A stretch of 64,000 nt of DNA from Brucella tritici (GTDB lineage: Bacteria; Pseudomonadota; Alphaproteobacteria; Rhizobiales; Rhizobiaceae): positions 310,001-374,000 of the forward strand of contig NZ_CADEAR010000002.1 of NCBI RefSeq assembly GCF_902825325.1, given 5' to 3'. Shown in pieces: positions 18,599-28,859 of the stretch (positions are counted from its first letter, which is position 1; every line of letters begins with the position of its first letter). Under the pieces are notes generated by a model. That model saw only the letters and a program-made list of their open reading frames with translations. It was not told the DNA's origin and ran no database searches. The translations under genes and the position numbers were made by a program.

Positions 18599-19839
18599 CA
18601 GTTCCCGATGATCTTCCACCATGGCTTTTTCGGTTCGGGGGCCGCGACAGGTGCCGGTTGCTCGACATTCTGAGCCACCGTGCTGGCCGTCGTCATCGGC
18701 GAGACTTGCGATGAAACCTGAGGGGCAGCAACCTGCGCTGCAACCGGGTTTGACTGCGGTGCGGGCACGGCTGCGGTCTGTGTTGCGGGCTGAGCCGGAA
18801 CAGGAGCCGGTTGCGGCGTCGCCGCAATGGCCGTCGGCTGTACGGCTGGCATTGCCGGGCGAATGTCCGGTGCGCCTGCCTTTTCAGCGGAAGAAGCGGT
18901 GAGTGACGGCGGTTCCCGCGTTACCTTTTCACCGCGTGCGCGCGCAGCGCTCCAGGCGGAGACCAGCTTGGCTTCGGCAATGCCCTGAATGGACGGTGCC
19001 GGTGCCTTCTGGCTGGCGCTGAATGCCGACTGGTAGGTCTTTTCGTAAGACGCATAGGACATGGCCTCGCCGCCAACCGATGGCGGGCAGGCGTCCGTTG
19101 CAGACAGAGGCTGGCCGTCCGGCGTCGCAACGTTGAACACATAGCGCTTTTCGCAGACATCAACCTTCGGCGGCACCTTGGTGACCTCGAAAGAGTCGTA
19201 ACCCTGTTTCAGCATCTTCCAGAAGGAATAATTCGGGTCGCTCTTGTAGCGCGCCATGTTGGCAGCGGTCATACGGAACGGAAACGCCTGAATCTGGAAG
19301 TCGCGCTGGCCGCCTTTGAAGGCGTCGCGACCGAAGGCATAAATCTCGGCGACCTGTTCGTCGGTCATCGAATAGCAGCCCGACGACGAACATGCGCCGT
19401 GCACCATCAGGTGCTGGCCTGTGCGTCCATTGGCGCGGTCATAAGCGTTGGGGAAGCCGATATTGAACGAGAGATAATAGCTCGAATTCGGGTTCATCTG
19501 GGCGGGGCGGACGTTGTAGAAACCTTCCGGCGCCTGACGGTCACCCTCGATATATTTCGGCCCGAGCTTGCCCGACCACTTGCAGATTTCGTAGGACGCA
19601 ATCTGGTCGTACTTGCCGTTGTTCTTCTGCTTCCAGACCTCGAGAGTGCCTTCCTCCTTGAAGATGCGCACCATGATCGGCGAGGTACGGGTCATGCCCT
19701 TCGCCTTCATCTTGGCAACGACTTTCTCGGGAAGCGGTTTCTCGGCCCGGAGGCTCAGATCGGATACGGACGAACCCTGACAGCCCGCGAGAAGCGCGGT
19801 TGCCATTACGGAGCCTAGAATTGCGGTTCTGATCTTCAT
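18598..19839 (-). CDS. Lipoprotein L,D-transpeptidase (YafK/YkuD family)
   Basis: 413 residues. A lipoprotein signal ends in LLAGC (Cys20). The YkuD catalytic signature is present with His147 (MVHGAC) and nucleophile Cys155 (SSGCYSM). The last 140 residues are rich in Ala, Pro and Gln and look disordered, ending in a basic KKPWWKIIGN. The enzyme would form or edit 3-3 or protein crosslinks in peptidoglycan at the envelope. It lies upstream of, and overlaps, the tusA-like gene. Confidence 0.88.
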   Translation of the reverse strand: MKIRTAILGSVMATALLAGCQGSSVSDLSLRAEKPLPEKVVAKMKAKGMTRTSPIMVRIFKEEGTLEVWKQKNNGKYDQIASYEICKWSGKLGPKYIEGDRQAPEGFYNVRPAQMNPNSSYYLSFNIGFPNAYDRANGRTGQHLMVHGACSSSGCYSMTDEQVAEIYAFGRDAFKGGQRDFQIQAFPFRMTAANMARYKSDPNYSFWKMLKQGYDSFEVTKVPPKVDVCEKRYVFNVATPDGQPLSATDACPPSVGGEAMSYASYEKTYQSAFSASQKAPAPSIQGIAEAKLVSAWSAARARGEKVTREPPSLTASSAEKAGAPDIRPAMPAVQPTAIAATPQPAPVPAQPATQTAAVPAPQSNPVAAQVAAPQVSSQVSPMTTASTVAQNVEQPAPVAAPEPKKPWWKIIGN

Positions 19840-19955
19840 GTCGCATCGAGTCTGTTAGAGCTACGCCAGAGACTTTATGAGCAAAAGCCAATTTCCTGAA
19901 CGTCGAATTTTAAAACTGAAACCTTACGGTATCGTTTATAAATCCTTGCTCAGAT

Positions 19956-20003
19956 AGCTAAAGCGCGTCGCGTTCTATCATATCTTTGCGATGCGCTTTA
20001 GCT
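19956..20003. repeat. Long hairpin
   Basis: Arms agctaaagcgc (19956-19966) and gcgctttagct (19993-20003) are fully complementary and the stem continues inward with five more pairs, one of them G-T. A T-rich stretch (tgtttatttt) follows on the plus strand. It precedes the palindromic element at 20018 and may belong to the same composite repeat. Confidence 0.6.
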
Positions 20004-20017
20004 GTTTATTTTCTGGA

Positions 20018-20064
20018 GCATGTCGGTTCCGGAAAACCGGTTTCCACTTTTCCGCGACATGCTT
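20018..20064 (+). repeat. Dispersed palindromic element, copy 2
   Basis: Begins gcatgtcggttccggaaaac and ends ccgcgacatgct, with ggtttccactttt between. The terminal arms gcatgtcg and cgacatgc are perfectly inverted. It aligns with 822-870 on the opposite strand. Confidence 0.7.
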
Positions 20065-20159
20065 TGAAATCCAGCGCGTCGGCAATATGGCCGAATTTGC
20101 AGCATGATGCAAATCCGGGAGGCGCGAGGCCTCCCGGATGAGTCTTCTTTTGTTTTGAA

Positions 20160-20212
20160 TCGTGCATCTTGATCCGAAAACCGCATTATACTTTTCGGGA
20201 TCCGCTCCAATT
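20160..20212 (+). repeat. Dispersed palindromic element, copy 3
   Basis: Contains gatccgaaaaccg and cttttcgggatc, inverted halves of the same design as 43951-43998. It lies just downstream of accA, which is on the minus strand. Confidence 0.65.
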
Positions 20213-20222
20213 CTGGGCGAAA

Positions 20223-21176
20223 TCAGATGTTGCGGCCGATTTCGAGGAATTTCTGGCGGCGTTCCTGCTTCAGCGTTTCGCCATCGATATCCTTCATCGA
20301 GCGTAGCGACGCGGTGATGATGTCACCAGCCGCATCGATGACGGCTTCCTTGCCGCGATGGGCGCCGCCCAAAGGCTCAGGAATGATACCGTCGATGATC
20401 TTGAGATCGAACAGGTCCTGCGCGGTGATGCGCATGTTGGAGGCGGCATCCTTGGCGCGGGTCGAATCATGCCAGAGGATCGAGGCAGCGCCTTCGGGCG
20501 AGATCACTGAATAGATCGAATGCTCAAGCATATAGACGCGGTTTGCAACGGCGATAGCGATGGCGCCACCGGAGCCGCCTTCACCGATGATGATCGAGAT
20601 GACAGGAACGCGCAGCCGCAGGCACTCTGCCGTCGAACGGGCAATGGCTTCGGCCTGACCGCGTTCCTCGGCGCTGACACCCGGATAGGCACCTGCAGTA
20701 TCGACGAAGGTGATGAGCGGCAGCTGGAAGCGGTCGGCCATTTCCATGATGCGGACGGCCTTGCGATAGCCTTCCGGGCGGGCGGAGCCGAAATTGTGCT
20801 TCAGGCGGGTCTTGGTGTCGGAGCCCTTTTCCTGCCCGATGATCGCAACAGCCTGACCGTTGAAGCGACCGAAACCGGCCTGGATGGCTTCGTCATTGGC
20901 GAATTTGCGATCACCGGCAAGCGGGGTGAATTCGGTGAACAGCCGATCAATATATTCCAGGCAGTGCGGACGGTCCGGGTGGCGGGCGATCTGTGCCTTC
21001 TGCCATGGCGTCAGCTTGCGATAGATGTCCTTCAGCGCATCGGCCGAACGCTTCTCGAGGCGACGAATCTCGTCGCTCATCTCGACGCTGCCTTGCTCCT
21101 GCGCGAGCTTTTTCAGCTCAAGAATCTGGCCTTCAAGGTCGGCGACGGGTTTTTCAAAGTCGAGATAGTTGTACAT
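20223..21176 (-). CDS. accA: Acetyl-CoA carboxylase carboxyltransferase subunit alpha
   Basis: 317 residues, the normal size of AccA. It carries the carboxyltransferase core, including GEGGSGGAIAIAVANRV, TFVDTAGAYPG and MLEHSIYSVISPEG. With AccD it transfers carboxyl from carboxybiotin to acetyl-CoA, the first step of fatty-acid synthesis. It is apparently monocistronic; xerD lies about 135 bases upstream on the same strand. Confidence 0.96.
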   Translation of the reverse strand: MYNYLDFEKPVADLEGQILELKKLAQEQGSVEMSDEIRRLEKRSADALKDIYRKLTPWQKAQIARHPDRPHCLEYIDRLFTEFTPLAGDRKFANDEAIQAGFGRFNGQAVAIIGQEKGSDTKTRLKHNFGSARPEGYRKAVRIMEMADRFQLPLITFVDTAGAYPGVSAEERGQAEAIARSTAECLRLRVPVISIIIGEGGSGGAIAIAVANRVYMLEHSIYSVISPEGAASILWHDSTRAKDAASNMRITAQDLFDLKIIDGIIPEPLGGAHRGKEAVIDAAGDIITASLRSMKDIDGETLKQERRQKFLEIGRNI

Positions 21177-21311
21177 CGGGCCTGACTGTTCGTGCTTTTT
21201 CCAAAGGGATTAGCGCTATTGCGAGCCTGAAAAAGGCTGTTTTACGGCGCTTTACATATTCACTACTGGCTCATCTTGCAAATTTTCGATTTTCTCATAA
21301 CCGGACAGAGC

Positions 21312-22235
21312 CTAATCGGCAAGCGGATGATGTTCGCTCACAAGCTTATGCAGTCTTTCCTCCAGTACATGGGTATAAATTTGCGTGGTGGAAATATCGG
21401 CATGGCCGAGCAATTGCTGCACGGTGCGCAGATCGGCGCCGTTTTGCAGCAGGTGGCTGGCAAAGGCATGACGAAGCACGTGCGGTGAAATGGCGGCGAC
21501 CGACAATCCTGCCCGTGCGGCAAGTCCCTTCAGTTCGCGGGCAAAAACCTGTCGCGCCAGATGTCCGCTTTCAGAAAAAGCCGGAAACAGCCAGGGATTG
21601 TCATCGCTGCCGGGCAGCGAATCCCGCAAGGCGAGAAAGCGCTGCAAAGCTTCGCGAGCCTTGGGTGAAAGCGGAACCACGCGTTCCTTGGAGCCCTTGC
21701 CGCGCACCAGCAGAAAGCGGTGATCGGTGCGCGCGACGGTGACGGGCAGGCCGACAAGTTCCGAGACGCGAAGCCCTGTCGCATAGAGCGTTTCGAGAAG
21801 CGCATGAAGGCGCAAGGCCTTGATCCGTTCAGCTGGTTCGACAGCTTCACCGGCTTCGAGCACTGCGCGGTCGAGGAGCCGCGTGACGTTTTCGACACTC
21901 ATGATCTTCGGCAGCGGCTTTTGCTTCTTGGGCGCATCGACGGTGCCGGTCGGATCGTCCTGCCGATAGCCTTCCGAATAGAGAAAGCGGAAAAACTGGC
22001 GCAGTGCCGACAAACGCCTGGCCTGCGATGTCGCGGCAAAACCTTCCGTTGCCATGACATCAATGACGTTGCGAATATGGTCGGGTCCGGCTTCGACAAG
22101 ATTGACGCCTCGGGCCGCCAGTGCCTCTGCCACAGCGGAAAGATCGCGTCGGTAGGATTCGAGCGTGTTTTCCGCAGCACCCCGTTCGGCGCTCATCATT
22201 TCCAGAAAATTCTCGATCGCCAGCGATGCGCGCAT
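21312..22235 (-). CDS. xerD: Site-specific tyrosine recombinase XerD
   Basis: 307 residues from the ATG at 22235, which has AGGAG five bases upstream; a GTG at 22241 is too close to it. The N-terminal SAM-like domain (about 1-95) is followed by the catalytic domain with Arg in [24 protein letters not shown], the [15 protein letters not shown] box and the nucleophile Tyr in it. It resolves chromosome dimers at dif with XerC, whose gene is at 58719. It overlaps closely with the small membrane protein gene upstream, so the two are coupled. Confidence 0.93.
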   Translation of the reverse strand: MRASLAIENFLEMMSAERGAAENTLESYRRDLSAVAEALAARGVNLVEAGPDHIRNVIDVMATEGFAATSQARRLSALRQFFRFLYSEGYRQDDPTGTVDAPKKQKPLPKIMSVENVTRLLDRAVLEAGEAVEPAERIKALRLHALLETLYATGLRVSELVGLPVTVARTDHRFLLVRGKGSKERVVPLSPKAREALQRFLALRDSLPGSDDNPWLFPAFSESGHLARQVFARELKGLAARAGLSVAAISPHVLRHAFASHLLQNGADLRTVQQLLGHADISTTQIYTHVLEERLHKLVSEHHPLAD

Positions 22236-22237
22236 CG

Positions 22238-22483
22238 TCACTCCTGTGGGGTCTGTGACGATTGGGGCAATTGGGGCGCCGTAGCGGCAGCTTCTGCCGC
22301 AGCAGGCTCGGCTGCGGGGGCTGACGGAGGCGCAATCGTCACCGGTTTCAGCTTCGAAGCCGGTATATCGACGGTGATCTCGCGTGTGTCTGGTTCAACG
22401 AAATTGGCAAGCGCATACATCGCGCCATAAACGATGGCGGCAACAAGAGCGAGAAAGAGGACGAGGCGCGTCAGCGTAGGCAT
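22238..22483 (-). CDS. Small single-pass membrane protein, unknown
   Basis: 81 residues: a hydrophobic segment at about 5-27 followed by an Ala/Pro/Gln-rich periplasmic or disordered tail. Its stop lies three bases before the xerD ATG. No family is recognised; it may be the alphaproteobacterial small protein often found upstream of xerD. It is divergent from aroK. Confidence 0.65.
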   Translation of the reverse strand: MPTLTRLVLFLALVAAIVYGAMYALANFVEPDTREITVDIPASKLKPVTIAPPSAPAAEPAAAEAAATAPQLPQSSQTPQE

Positions 22484-22678
22484 TCATCTTTTATGCTGTG
22501 GCATTGAGACGAAAGCAAGGAGAGGGGGACGAAAGCAAGGAGGGGAAAATGAAAGAGGGAGCGAGCGTGCAATCAGGCAAAAAAGCCATGCTTGCGGCTG
22601 TGCGCGCCTTGAAAACCAATCAAAGCAATTGACGTCGCCCTGTTTTTCATGTGGAACCGGAGCAAATGGACGAGGACA

Positions 22679-23269
22679 ATGAGCAGCACGACAAAACAAA
22701 ATAATCTACATGAGAAAGCGGAGCTGATCCGCGAACTTCTCGGTTCGAAAGTCGTGGTGCTTGTTGGGCTGATGGGAGCTGGGAAATCGACCGTCGGACG
22801 TAAAGCCGCGGCCTTGCTTGGCCTGCCGTTTCGCGATGCCGATACGGAGATCGAAGCGGTTTCCCGGATGAGCATTCCTGAATTGTTCGAAGCTTATGGC
22901 GAGGTCGAGTTCCGTGATCTCGAACGTCGCGTCATCATGCGCCTGCTCGAAGACGGGCCGATGGTTCTGGCAACCGGCGGCGGAGCCTATATGAACGCTG
23001 AAACACGCGCGGCAATCGGTCGTGCAGGCGTTTCCATCTGGCTTAATGCGGAAATCGATATTCTGATGGAGCGCGTATCGCGCCGCCAGAACCGTCCGCT
23101 GCTGAAAAACAGCGATCCGCGCGGTGTTATGCTGCGGCTGATGAACGAGCGTTATCCCGTCTATGCGCTGGCCGATCTCCAGCTCATGACCCGTGACGAC
23201 AAGAAGGAAGTGATCGCTACCGAACTGCTCGATGTTCTGGCCGGTCATCTCGAAGGTTTAGAGGCTTGA
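22679..23269 (+). CDS. aroK: Shikimate kinase
   Basis: 196 residues from the ATG at 22679. Walker A is [13 protein letters not shown], the shikimate-binding DADTEIE and FRDLERRV follow, then GGGAYMN and the LID region SRRQNRPLL. It phosphorylates shikimate in aromatic amino-acid synthesis. The longer frame from 22649 lacks family similarity at its front. It lies 58 bases upstream of aroB, the common AroKB operon. Confidence 0.95.
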   Translation: MSSTTKQNNLHEKAELIRELLGSKVVVLVGLMGAGKSTVGRKAAALLGLPFRDADTEIEAVSRMSIPELFEAYGEVEFRDLERRVIMRLLEDGPMVLATGGGAYMNAETRAAIGRAGVSIWLNAEIDILMERVSRRQNRPLLKNSDPRGVMLRLMNERYPVYALADLQLMTRDDKKEVIATELLDVLAGHLEGLEA

Positions 23270-23327
23270 TGGCTGTTCGGTAGAAAGAACCGCCGATGTC
23301 CTCGTTGCATGATATTGGAGACTACGC

Positions 23328-24464
23328 ATGAACGCGCCTTCCACCGCCCAGGATGTTACGACTGTTCCCGTGTCGCTTGGCGACCGCTCCTACGACATTC
23401 TGATCGGCAAGGGGCTGGTTGATCGTGTGGGCGAGGAAGTGGCAAGGCGTCTGAAAGGCGTGCGTGTAGCGGTGGTGACAGACGAAAATGTCGCCAAGGC
23501 GCATCTCGAGCGTCTGACAGCAAGCTTCGCCAAGGCCGGTATCGATGTTACGCCGGTGATTGTTACGCCGGGTGAGAAGTCCAAATCCTTCGGTACACTT
23601 GAAACCGTCACCAATGCCGTGCTGGCGGCGCGCCTGGAGCGTGGCGATGCGGTCGTGGCGTTCGGCGGCGGTGTGGTTGGCGATCTTTCGGGCTTCGTCG
23701 CCGGTATCGTGCGGCGCGGCATGAATTTCGTGCAGATGCCGACCTCGCTCCTGTCGCAGGTGGATTCCTCGGTCGGTGGCAAGACCGGGATCAACACCGC
23801 ACATGGCAAGAACCTCGTCGGCGTGTTCTATCAGCCACAGCTGGTTCTGGCCGATACGGAAGTTCTCGACACGCTGAGCCCGCGTGAGTTCCGGGCCGGT
23901 TATGCCGAAGTTGCGAAATATGGCCTGATTGACCGCCCGGACTTCTTCGAATGGCTGGAGCAGAACTGGCAGGAGGTTTTTTCCGGCGGCGCGGCGCGGA
24001 CGGAAGCCATCGCTGAATCCTGTCGTTGCAAGGCGGCTGTCGTTGCGCGCGACGAGCGCGAAACCGGCGACCGTGCGCTGCTCAATCTCGGCCATACGTT
24101 TGGCCATGCGCTGGAAACCGCAACGGGCTACGATTCGAGCCGTCTCGTGCATGGCGAAGGTGTCGCTATCGGCATGGCGCTGGCCCATCGCTTTTCGGTC
24201 AAGATGAATCTCAGCGGCGTCGAGGATGCGGAGCGCGTCGAAGCGCATCTGAAGACCGTCGGCCTGCCATACAGCTTGTCGGATGTGCCGGGCGGATTGC
24301 CATCGGCGGAAAAACTGATGGATTATATTGCGCAGGACAAGAAAGTGGCGCGCGGTGCGCTCACCTTCATCCTGACGCGTGGCATCGGGCAGTCCTTCAT
24401 TGCCAAGGACGTGCCGCCGGCAGCCGTGCTGGAATTCTTGAAAGACCGTCTGGAAACGAAATAA
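23328..24464 (+). CDS. aroB: 3-dehydroquinate synthase
   Basis: 378 residues. The NAD-binding [14 protein letters not shown] and metal-ligand segments ([32 protein letters not shown]) are present. It converts DAHP to 3-dehydroquinate, the second shikimate-pathway step. It is in an operon with aroK. Confidence 0.96.
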   Translation: MNAPSTAQDVTTVPVSLGDRSYDILIGKGLVDRVGEEVARRLKGVRVAVVTDENVAKAHLERLTASFAKAGIDVTPVIVTPGEKSKSFGTLETVTNAVLAARLERGDAVVAFGGGVVGDLSGFVAGIVRRGMNFVQMPTSLLSQVDSSVGGKTGINTAHGKNLVGVFYQPQLVLADTEVLDTLSPREFRAGYAEVAKYGLIDRPDFFEWLEQNWQEVFSGGAARTEAIAESCRCKAAVVARDERETGDRALLNLGHTFGHALETATGYDSSRLVHGEGVAIGMALAHRFSVKMNLSGVEDAERVEAHLKTVGLPYSLSDVPGGLPSAEKLMDYIAQDKKVARGALTFILTRGIGQSFIAKDVPPAAVLEFLKDRLETK

Positions 24465-24487
24465 TACCAGTCTCGGTAAGTTTGACT

Positions 24488-24571
24488 CATTGAGACTTGG
24501 TTAAGCCAGTGCGGCGATTGAGCAACTTCAGGGCGTGATGCGTCAGCATCCTAGCGCCCTGCCATAAGAGG
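24488..24571 (+). ncRNA. Repeated structured element, copy A
   Basis: About three quarters identical, without gaps, to 61514-61597. Contains a two-part hairpin: outer stem cagggcg/cgccctg (24529-24535 with 24555-24561) and inner stem gatgc/gcatc (24537-24541 with 24546-24550). It ends ten bases before the ATG of the CorC-type gene. A leader element or an sRNA-like repeat are both possible. Confidence 0.4.
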
Positions 24572-24580
24572 ACAGGGCGA

Positions 24581-25888
24581 ATGACTTTCGAGCTTTGGGT
24601 TATGTGCGGCATCATCCTGCTCTGTGTTATTCTTTCTGGTTTCTTTTCGGGTTCTGAAACAGCGCTGACGGCAGCGTCGCGTGCCCGTATGCTCACGCTC
24701 GAGCACAATGGCGACGAGCGTGCAGGCGTCGTCCAGCGTCTTATCGGGCGACGAGACCGGCTGATCGGTGTACTTCTGATCGGCAACAACCTCGCCAATA
24801 TTCTGGCGTCCTCGATTGCCACCAGCATTTTCCTCAACCTGTTCGGCGATGCGGGCGTCGCCTATGCCACGCTGGCAATGACGGTCATTCTGGTGATCTT
24901 TGCGGAAGTGCTGCCGAAGTCATGGGCAATTTCGGGACCGGACCGGTTTTCGCTGGCCGTTGCGCGCAGCGTGTCGCTGGTGGTGCTGATCCTTGGGCCG
25001 GTTTCCGCTGCCGTGAACTGGATCGTGCGTGTGATTCTCAAGGTTTGCGGCATCAATCTTGCCGCTGGTCGCTCCATGCTGAGCCCGCAGGAAGAACTGC
25101 GCGGCGCGGTCGAGGTTTTGCATCGCGACAAGTCGCTCATCAAGGAAGATCGCGATCAGTTGGGTGGCCTGCTCGACCTCAAGGAACTGGAAGTCAGCGA
25201 CGTGATGGTGCACCGGACATCGATGGGCACCGTCAATGCTGATGCTCCGGCGGATGAAATCGTGCGTGATATTCTGGCCAGCCCGCACACGCGCATGCCG
25301 CTCTGGCGCGACGATATCGACAATATTGTCGGCATCATTCACACCAAGGACCTGTTGCGTGCGCTTTACGACGTGGACAATGATTTTACGCGCATCGATA
25401 TCATGAAGGTCGCGCGCAAACCGTGGTTCGTGCCCGACACGACGACATTGCAGGACCAGCTCGACGCTTTTCTCCGCCGCAAGGCGCACATCGCCATCGT
25501 TGTCGATGAATATGGCGACGTGCAAGGCTTGGTGACGCTTGAGGATATTCTGGAAGAAATCGTCGGCGATATTGCCGACGAGCACGATATCGAAATCCAG
25601 GGCGTTCGCCTGCAGCCGGACGGTTCGGTGATCGTCGACGGCTCGCTGCCGATTCGCGATATCAACCGTGCCCTTGACTGGTCTTTACCCGATGAGGAGG
25701 CAACCACGATTGCCGGTCTGGTCATTCATGAGACCCAGACCATTCCGGAAGTGAAGCAGGCTTTCACCTTTTACGGGAAGCGTTTTTCCGTTCTGAAGAA
25801 GGAAAAGAACCGTCTGACGCGGTTGCGTATCGTACCGCTCGATGCTGATGGAAAGCCGACCCCGATTGTCGCGGCTTTGCCCCGCTGA
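24581..25888 (+). CDS. Hemolysin family/CorC-type membrane protein (DUF21, CBS pair, CorC_HlyC)
   Basis: 435 residues. An N-terminal DUF21 membrane region (about 1-190) has a conserved SGSETALTAASRARM stretch and three to four hydrophobic segments. A CBS domain pair (about 210-330) and a C-terminal CorC_HlyC domain (about 345-430) follow. Related proteins take part in magnesium/cobalt export. The hemolysin label is historical. The gene has its own leader, which includes the repeated element at 24488-24571. Confidence 0.9.
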   Translation: MTFELWVMCGIILLCVILSGFFSGSETALTAASRARMLTLEHNGDERAGVVQRLIGRRDRLIGVLLIGNNLANILASSIATSIFLNLFGDAGVAYATLAMTVILVIFAEVLPKSWAISGPDRFSLAVARSVSLVVLILGPVSAAVNWIVRVILKVCGINLAAGRSMLSPQEELRGAVEVLHRDKSLIKEDRDQLGGLLDLKELEVSDVMVHRTSMGTVNADAPADEIVRDILASPHTRMPLWRDDIDNIVGIIHTKDLLRALYDVDNDFTRIDIMKVARKPWFVPDTTTLQDQLDAFLRRKAHIAIVVDEYGDVQGLVTLEDILEEIVGDIADEHDIEIQGVRLQPDGSVIVDGSLPIRDINRALDWSLPDEEATTIAGLVIHETQTIPEVKQAFTFYGKRFSVLKKEKNRLTRLRIVPLDADGKPTPIVAALPR

Positions 25889-26410
25889 CAGCTTCGCAGC
25901 AGCAGATTTTCACCTAAATCCTTGTTTCTGAACATTTTAATCTTGGATGAAAGCAGCTTTCTCATGAAAGCCGCAGTCTGAGTTGCTTTGCGTTTTCGCA
26001 TTTAATGCCTGTAGCCTAATATTTAATATCAAGTAATGATAATAATAATAAAAAGGTTTCAATATCAATTTCCTCTAATATAGATTGGATGCAACCAATG
26101 GTTACTTAAAATATTTCAGTTGAAATTATTGATAAGATAGGTTTTTATACAAATGTATTGCATCTATAAGTTCATATACGGGCGTATTTCGCCTGTTAAT
26201 GATGGTTTATGTTCTGATACGAAAACTACGGAGAATTTCGCCTGCGAAATGCTTTATAAAGAGAGATATAAAATCTTGGTCTATTCGTACTTGCACTAGA
26301 TTCTATACTGGGATTTCTTTTCTCCGCAAAGTTCGGTCTATCTAGTCCATACAGCAAAGGCGCCCGAAAGGGCGCCTTGCATGTTTTGAGATTCATGACT
26401 TTGACCCGGT
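25889..26410. other. AT-rich intergenic island, no convincing gene
   Basis: About 520 bases with long A/T runs (for instance taatgataataataataaa near 26033), clearly unlike the GC-rich neighbours. One 48-codon frame (26153-26299) is present but has poor ribosome-site spacing. A GC-rich hairpin closes the region at 26357-26378. Confidence 0.6.
26357..26378 (-). terminator. Hairpin terminator of the BolA-family gene
   Basis: Arms aaggcgccc and gggcgcctt around a gaaa loop; on the minus strand a short T-run (TTTGCTG) follows. It lies about 30 bases beyond the BolA-family stop codon. Confidence 0.65.
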
Positions 26411-26725
26411 TTAGCGCCGCGTCGCTTCGCCGGGGGCTGAAGGTTCCAGCGCCAGCGCATGGACGCCGCTATCGAGCTCGTCCTTCAAAAGGGCATTGAT
26501 GGCGCGGTGACGCTCGATGCGACTCATCTTGGCAAAGGCGTCGGCAACGATGCGGATGCGGAAATGTGTTTCGCCGGTACCGTCATAGACCTCATGATGG
26601 CCGCGCTCCTCGTGGTGATGTCCGGCGTGGAGGTGGCTTTCATTAATGACTTCAAGCCGTTCGGGAGCGAAAGCCGTGGTCAGTTTCGCTTCCATCGCGC
26701 TTTGTTTGCTATTGTGAATGGACAT
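26411..26725 (-). CDS. BolA family protein
   Basis: 104 residues from the ATG at 26725 (a GTG at 26734 gives three more). The BolA core is seen in LEVINESHLHAGH, THFRIRIVADAF and RHRAINALLKDEL. The His-rich loop (HHHEERGHH) is a common extension and could bind metal. BolA proteins work with monothiol glutaredoxins in iron-sulfur trafficking and, in some bacteria, morphology control. It is divergent from the J-domain gene. Confidence 0.9.
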   Translation of the reverse strand: MSIHNSKQSAMEAKLTTAFAPERLEVINESHLHAGHHHEERGHHEVYDGTGETHFRIRIVADAFAKMSRIERHRAINALLKDELDSGVHALALEPSAPGEATRR

Positions 26726-26911
26726 TTGGACCACTTCTCCCCATATAGACGCTGTGCCTCATATAACGTTGCTTCGGCAGCAAAAGGTGGGGCAAATCCG
26801 CACAGGAAAGCAACCTGCTTCAAAATTTCGCCCAGTTAAAATGGCTCAAAGCCAGACCGGACGAAATGTCAATTCTTGTTCAGCAACTGATAATCCGCAT
26901 AATTCGATTCG

Positions 26912-27541
26912 ATGACAACGAACTCAAAATTTTTCGACAGTATCCGTATCAAGCCCAAGAAGACCGCGGAAGCGAAGGCTTCGGGGCCTTGCTGCCAGTG
27001 GGACGGATGTGACAAGCCAGGCACGCACCGCGCGCCTGTCGGACGCATGCGCGAAGGCGAATATTTCCGCTTCTGTGTTGATCACGTGCGGGAATATAAC
27101 AAGAATTTCAATTACTTCTCTGGCCTGTCCGATGGCGACATCGCGAAATTCCAGAAGGATGCGATCACGGGCCATCGCCCGACCTGGTCGACGACAGCGA
27201 ACTCTACCGCCAAGCCGCGCACGTCGCCGGACATGGCGAAGATGCGTTCCGGTTCGGCCTCCTATCACAACCGCATCCGCGATCCCTTCAACCTTTTCAA
27301 GGAAGCCAAGGGACATGCGCCGGGCCAGAAAGCGCAGCGCAAGCCGCGTACACTGGAAATAAAGGCGCTGGCGACGCTCGGTCTTGAACCAAATTCGACT
27401 GGCGATAAGATCAAGGCGCGTTATAAAGAGCTGGTAAAGCAGCACCATCCGGATGCAAATGGTGGTGATCGCGGATCGGAAGAAAGATTTCGCGACGTTA
27501 TTCAGGCTTATCAATTGCTCAAGCAGGCAGGTTTTTGCTAA
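26912..27541 (+). CDS. J domain-containing protein
   Basis: 209 residues with an atypical layout: the J domain is C-terminal (about 145-205) and carries the HPD motif in QHHPDANGG. The N-terminal half contains spaced cysteines (CCQWDGCDKPG and FCVDH) that may bind a metal. It would stimulate a DnaK-type chaperone. The same arrangement upstream of cobS is common in Rhizobiales, but no link to cobalamin synthesis is established. Confidence 0.88.
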   Translation: MTTNSKFFDSIRIKPKKTAEAKASGPCCQWDGCDKPGTHRAPVGRMREGEYFRFCVDHVREYNKNFNYFSGLSDGDIAKFQKDAITGHRPTWSTTANSTAKPRTSPDMAKMRSGSASYHNRIRDPFNLFKEAKGHAPGQKAQRKPRTLEIKALATLGLEPNSTGDKIKARYKELVKQHHPDANGGDRGSEERFRDVIQAYQLLKQAGFC

Positions 27542-28756
<1,215 letters not shown>

Positions 28757-28859
28757 TGCGGAAGAAGCCTGCCGCCTGATCATATCCGGCGGCAGTGCAC
28801 TGTCTGATGCGGGGGCGATGAGCTTCGCCCTTGCTTGAAAGCGAAGTCAGGATAGGCAT

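Larger units (their letters stand above)
19840..20222. other. Intergenic region with three structured elements, no gene seen
   Basis: This 383-base gap holds a long hairpin (19956-20003) and two copies of the dispersed palindromic element (20018-20064 and 20160-20212). No open frame with a credible ribosome site was found. Confidence 0.6.

Noticed and set aside
21312-22235. Integrase of a mobile element
   Set aside because: Length, motifs and housekeeping context identify XerD; no attachment sites or phage genes nearby. The same applies to XerC at 58719-59666.
26153-26299. 48-codon open frame in the AT-rich island
   Set aside because: No ribosome site at a proper distance, no recognisable domain, and a chance frame cannot be excluded. 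Mentioned only as part of the island.
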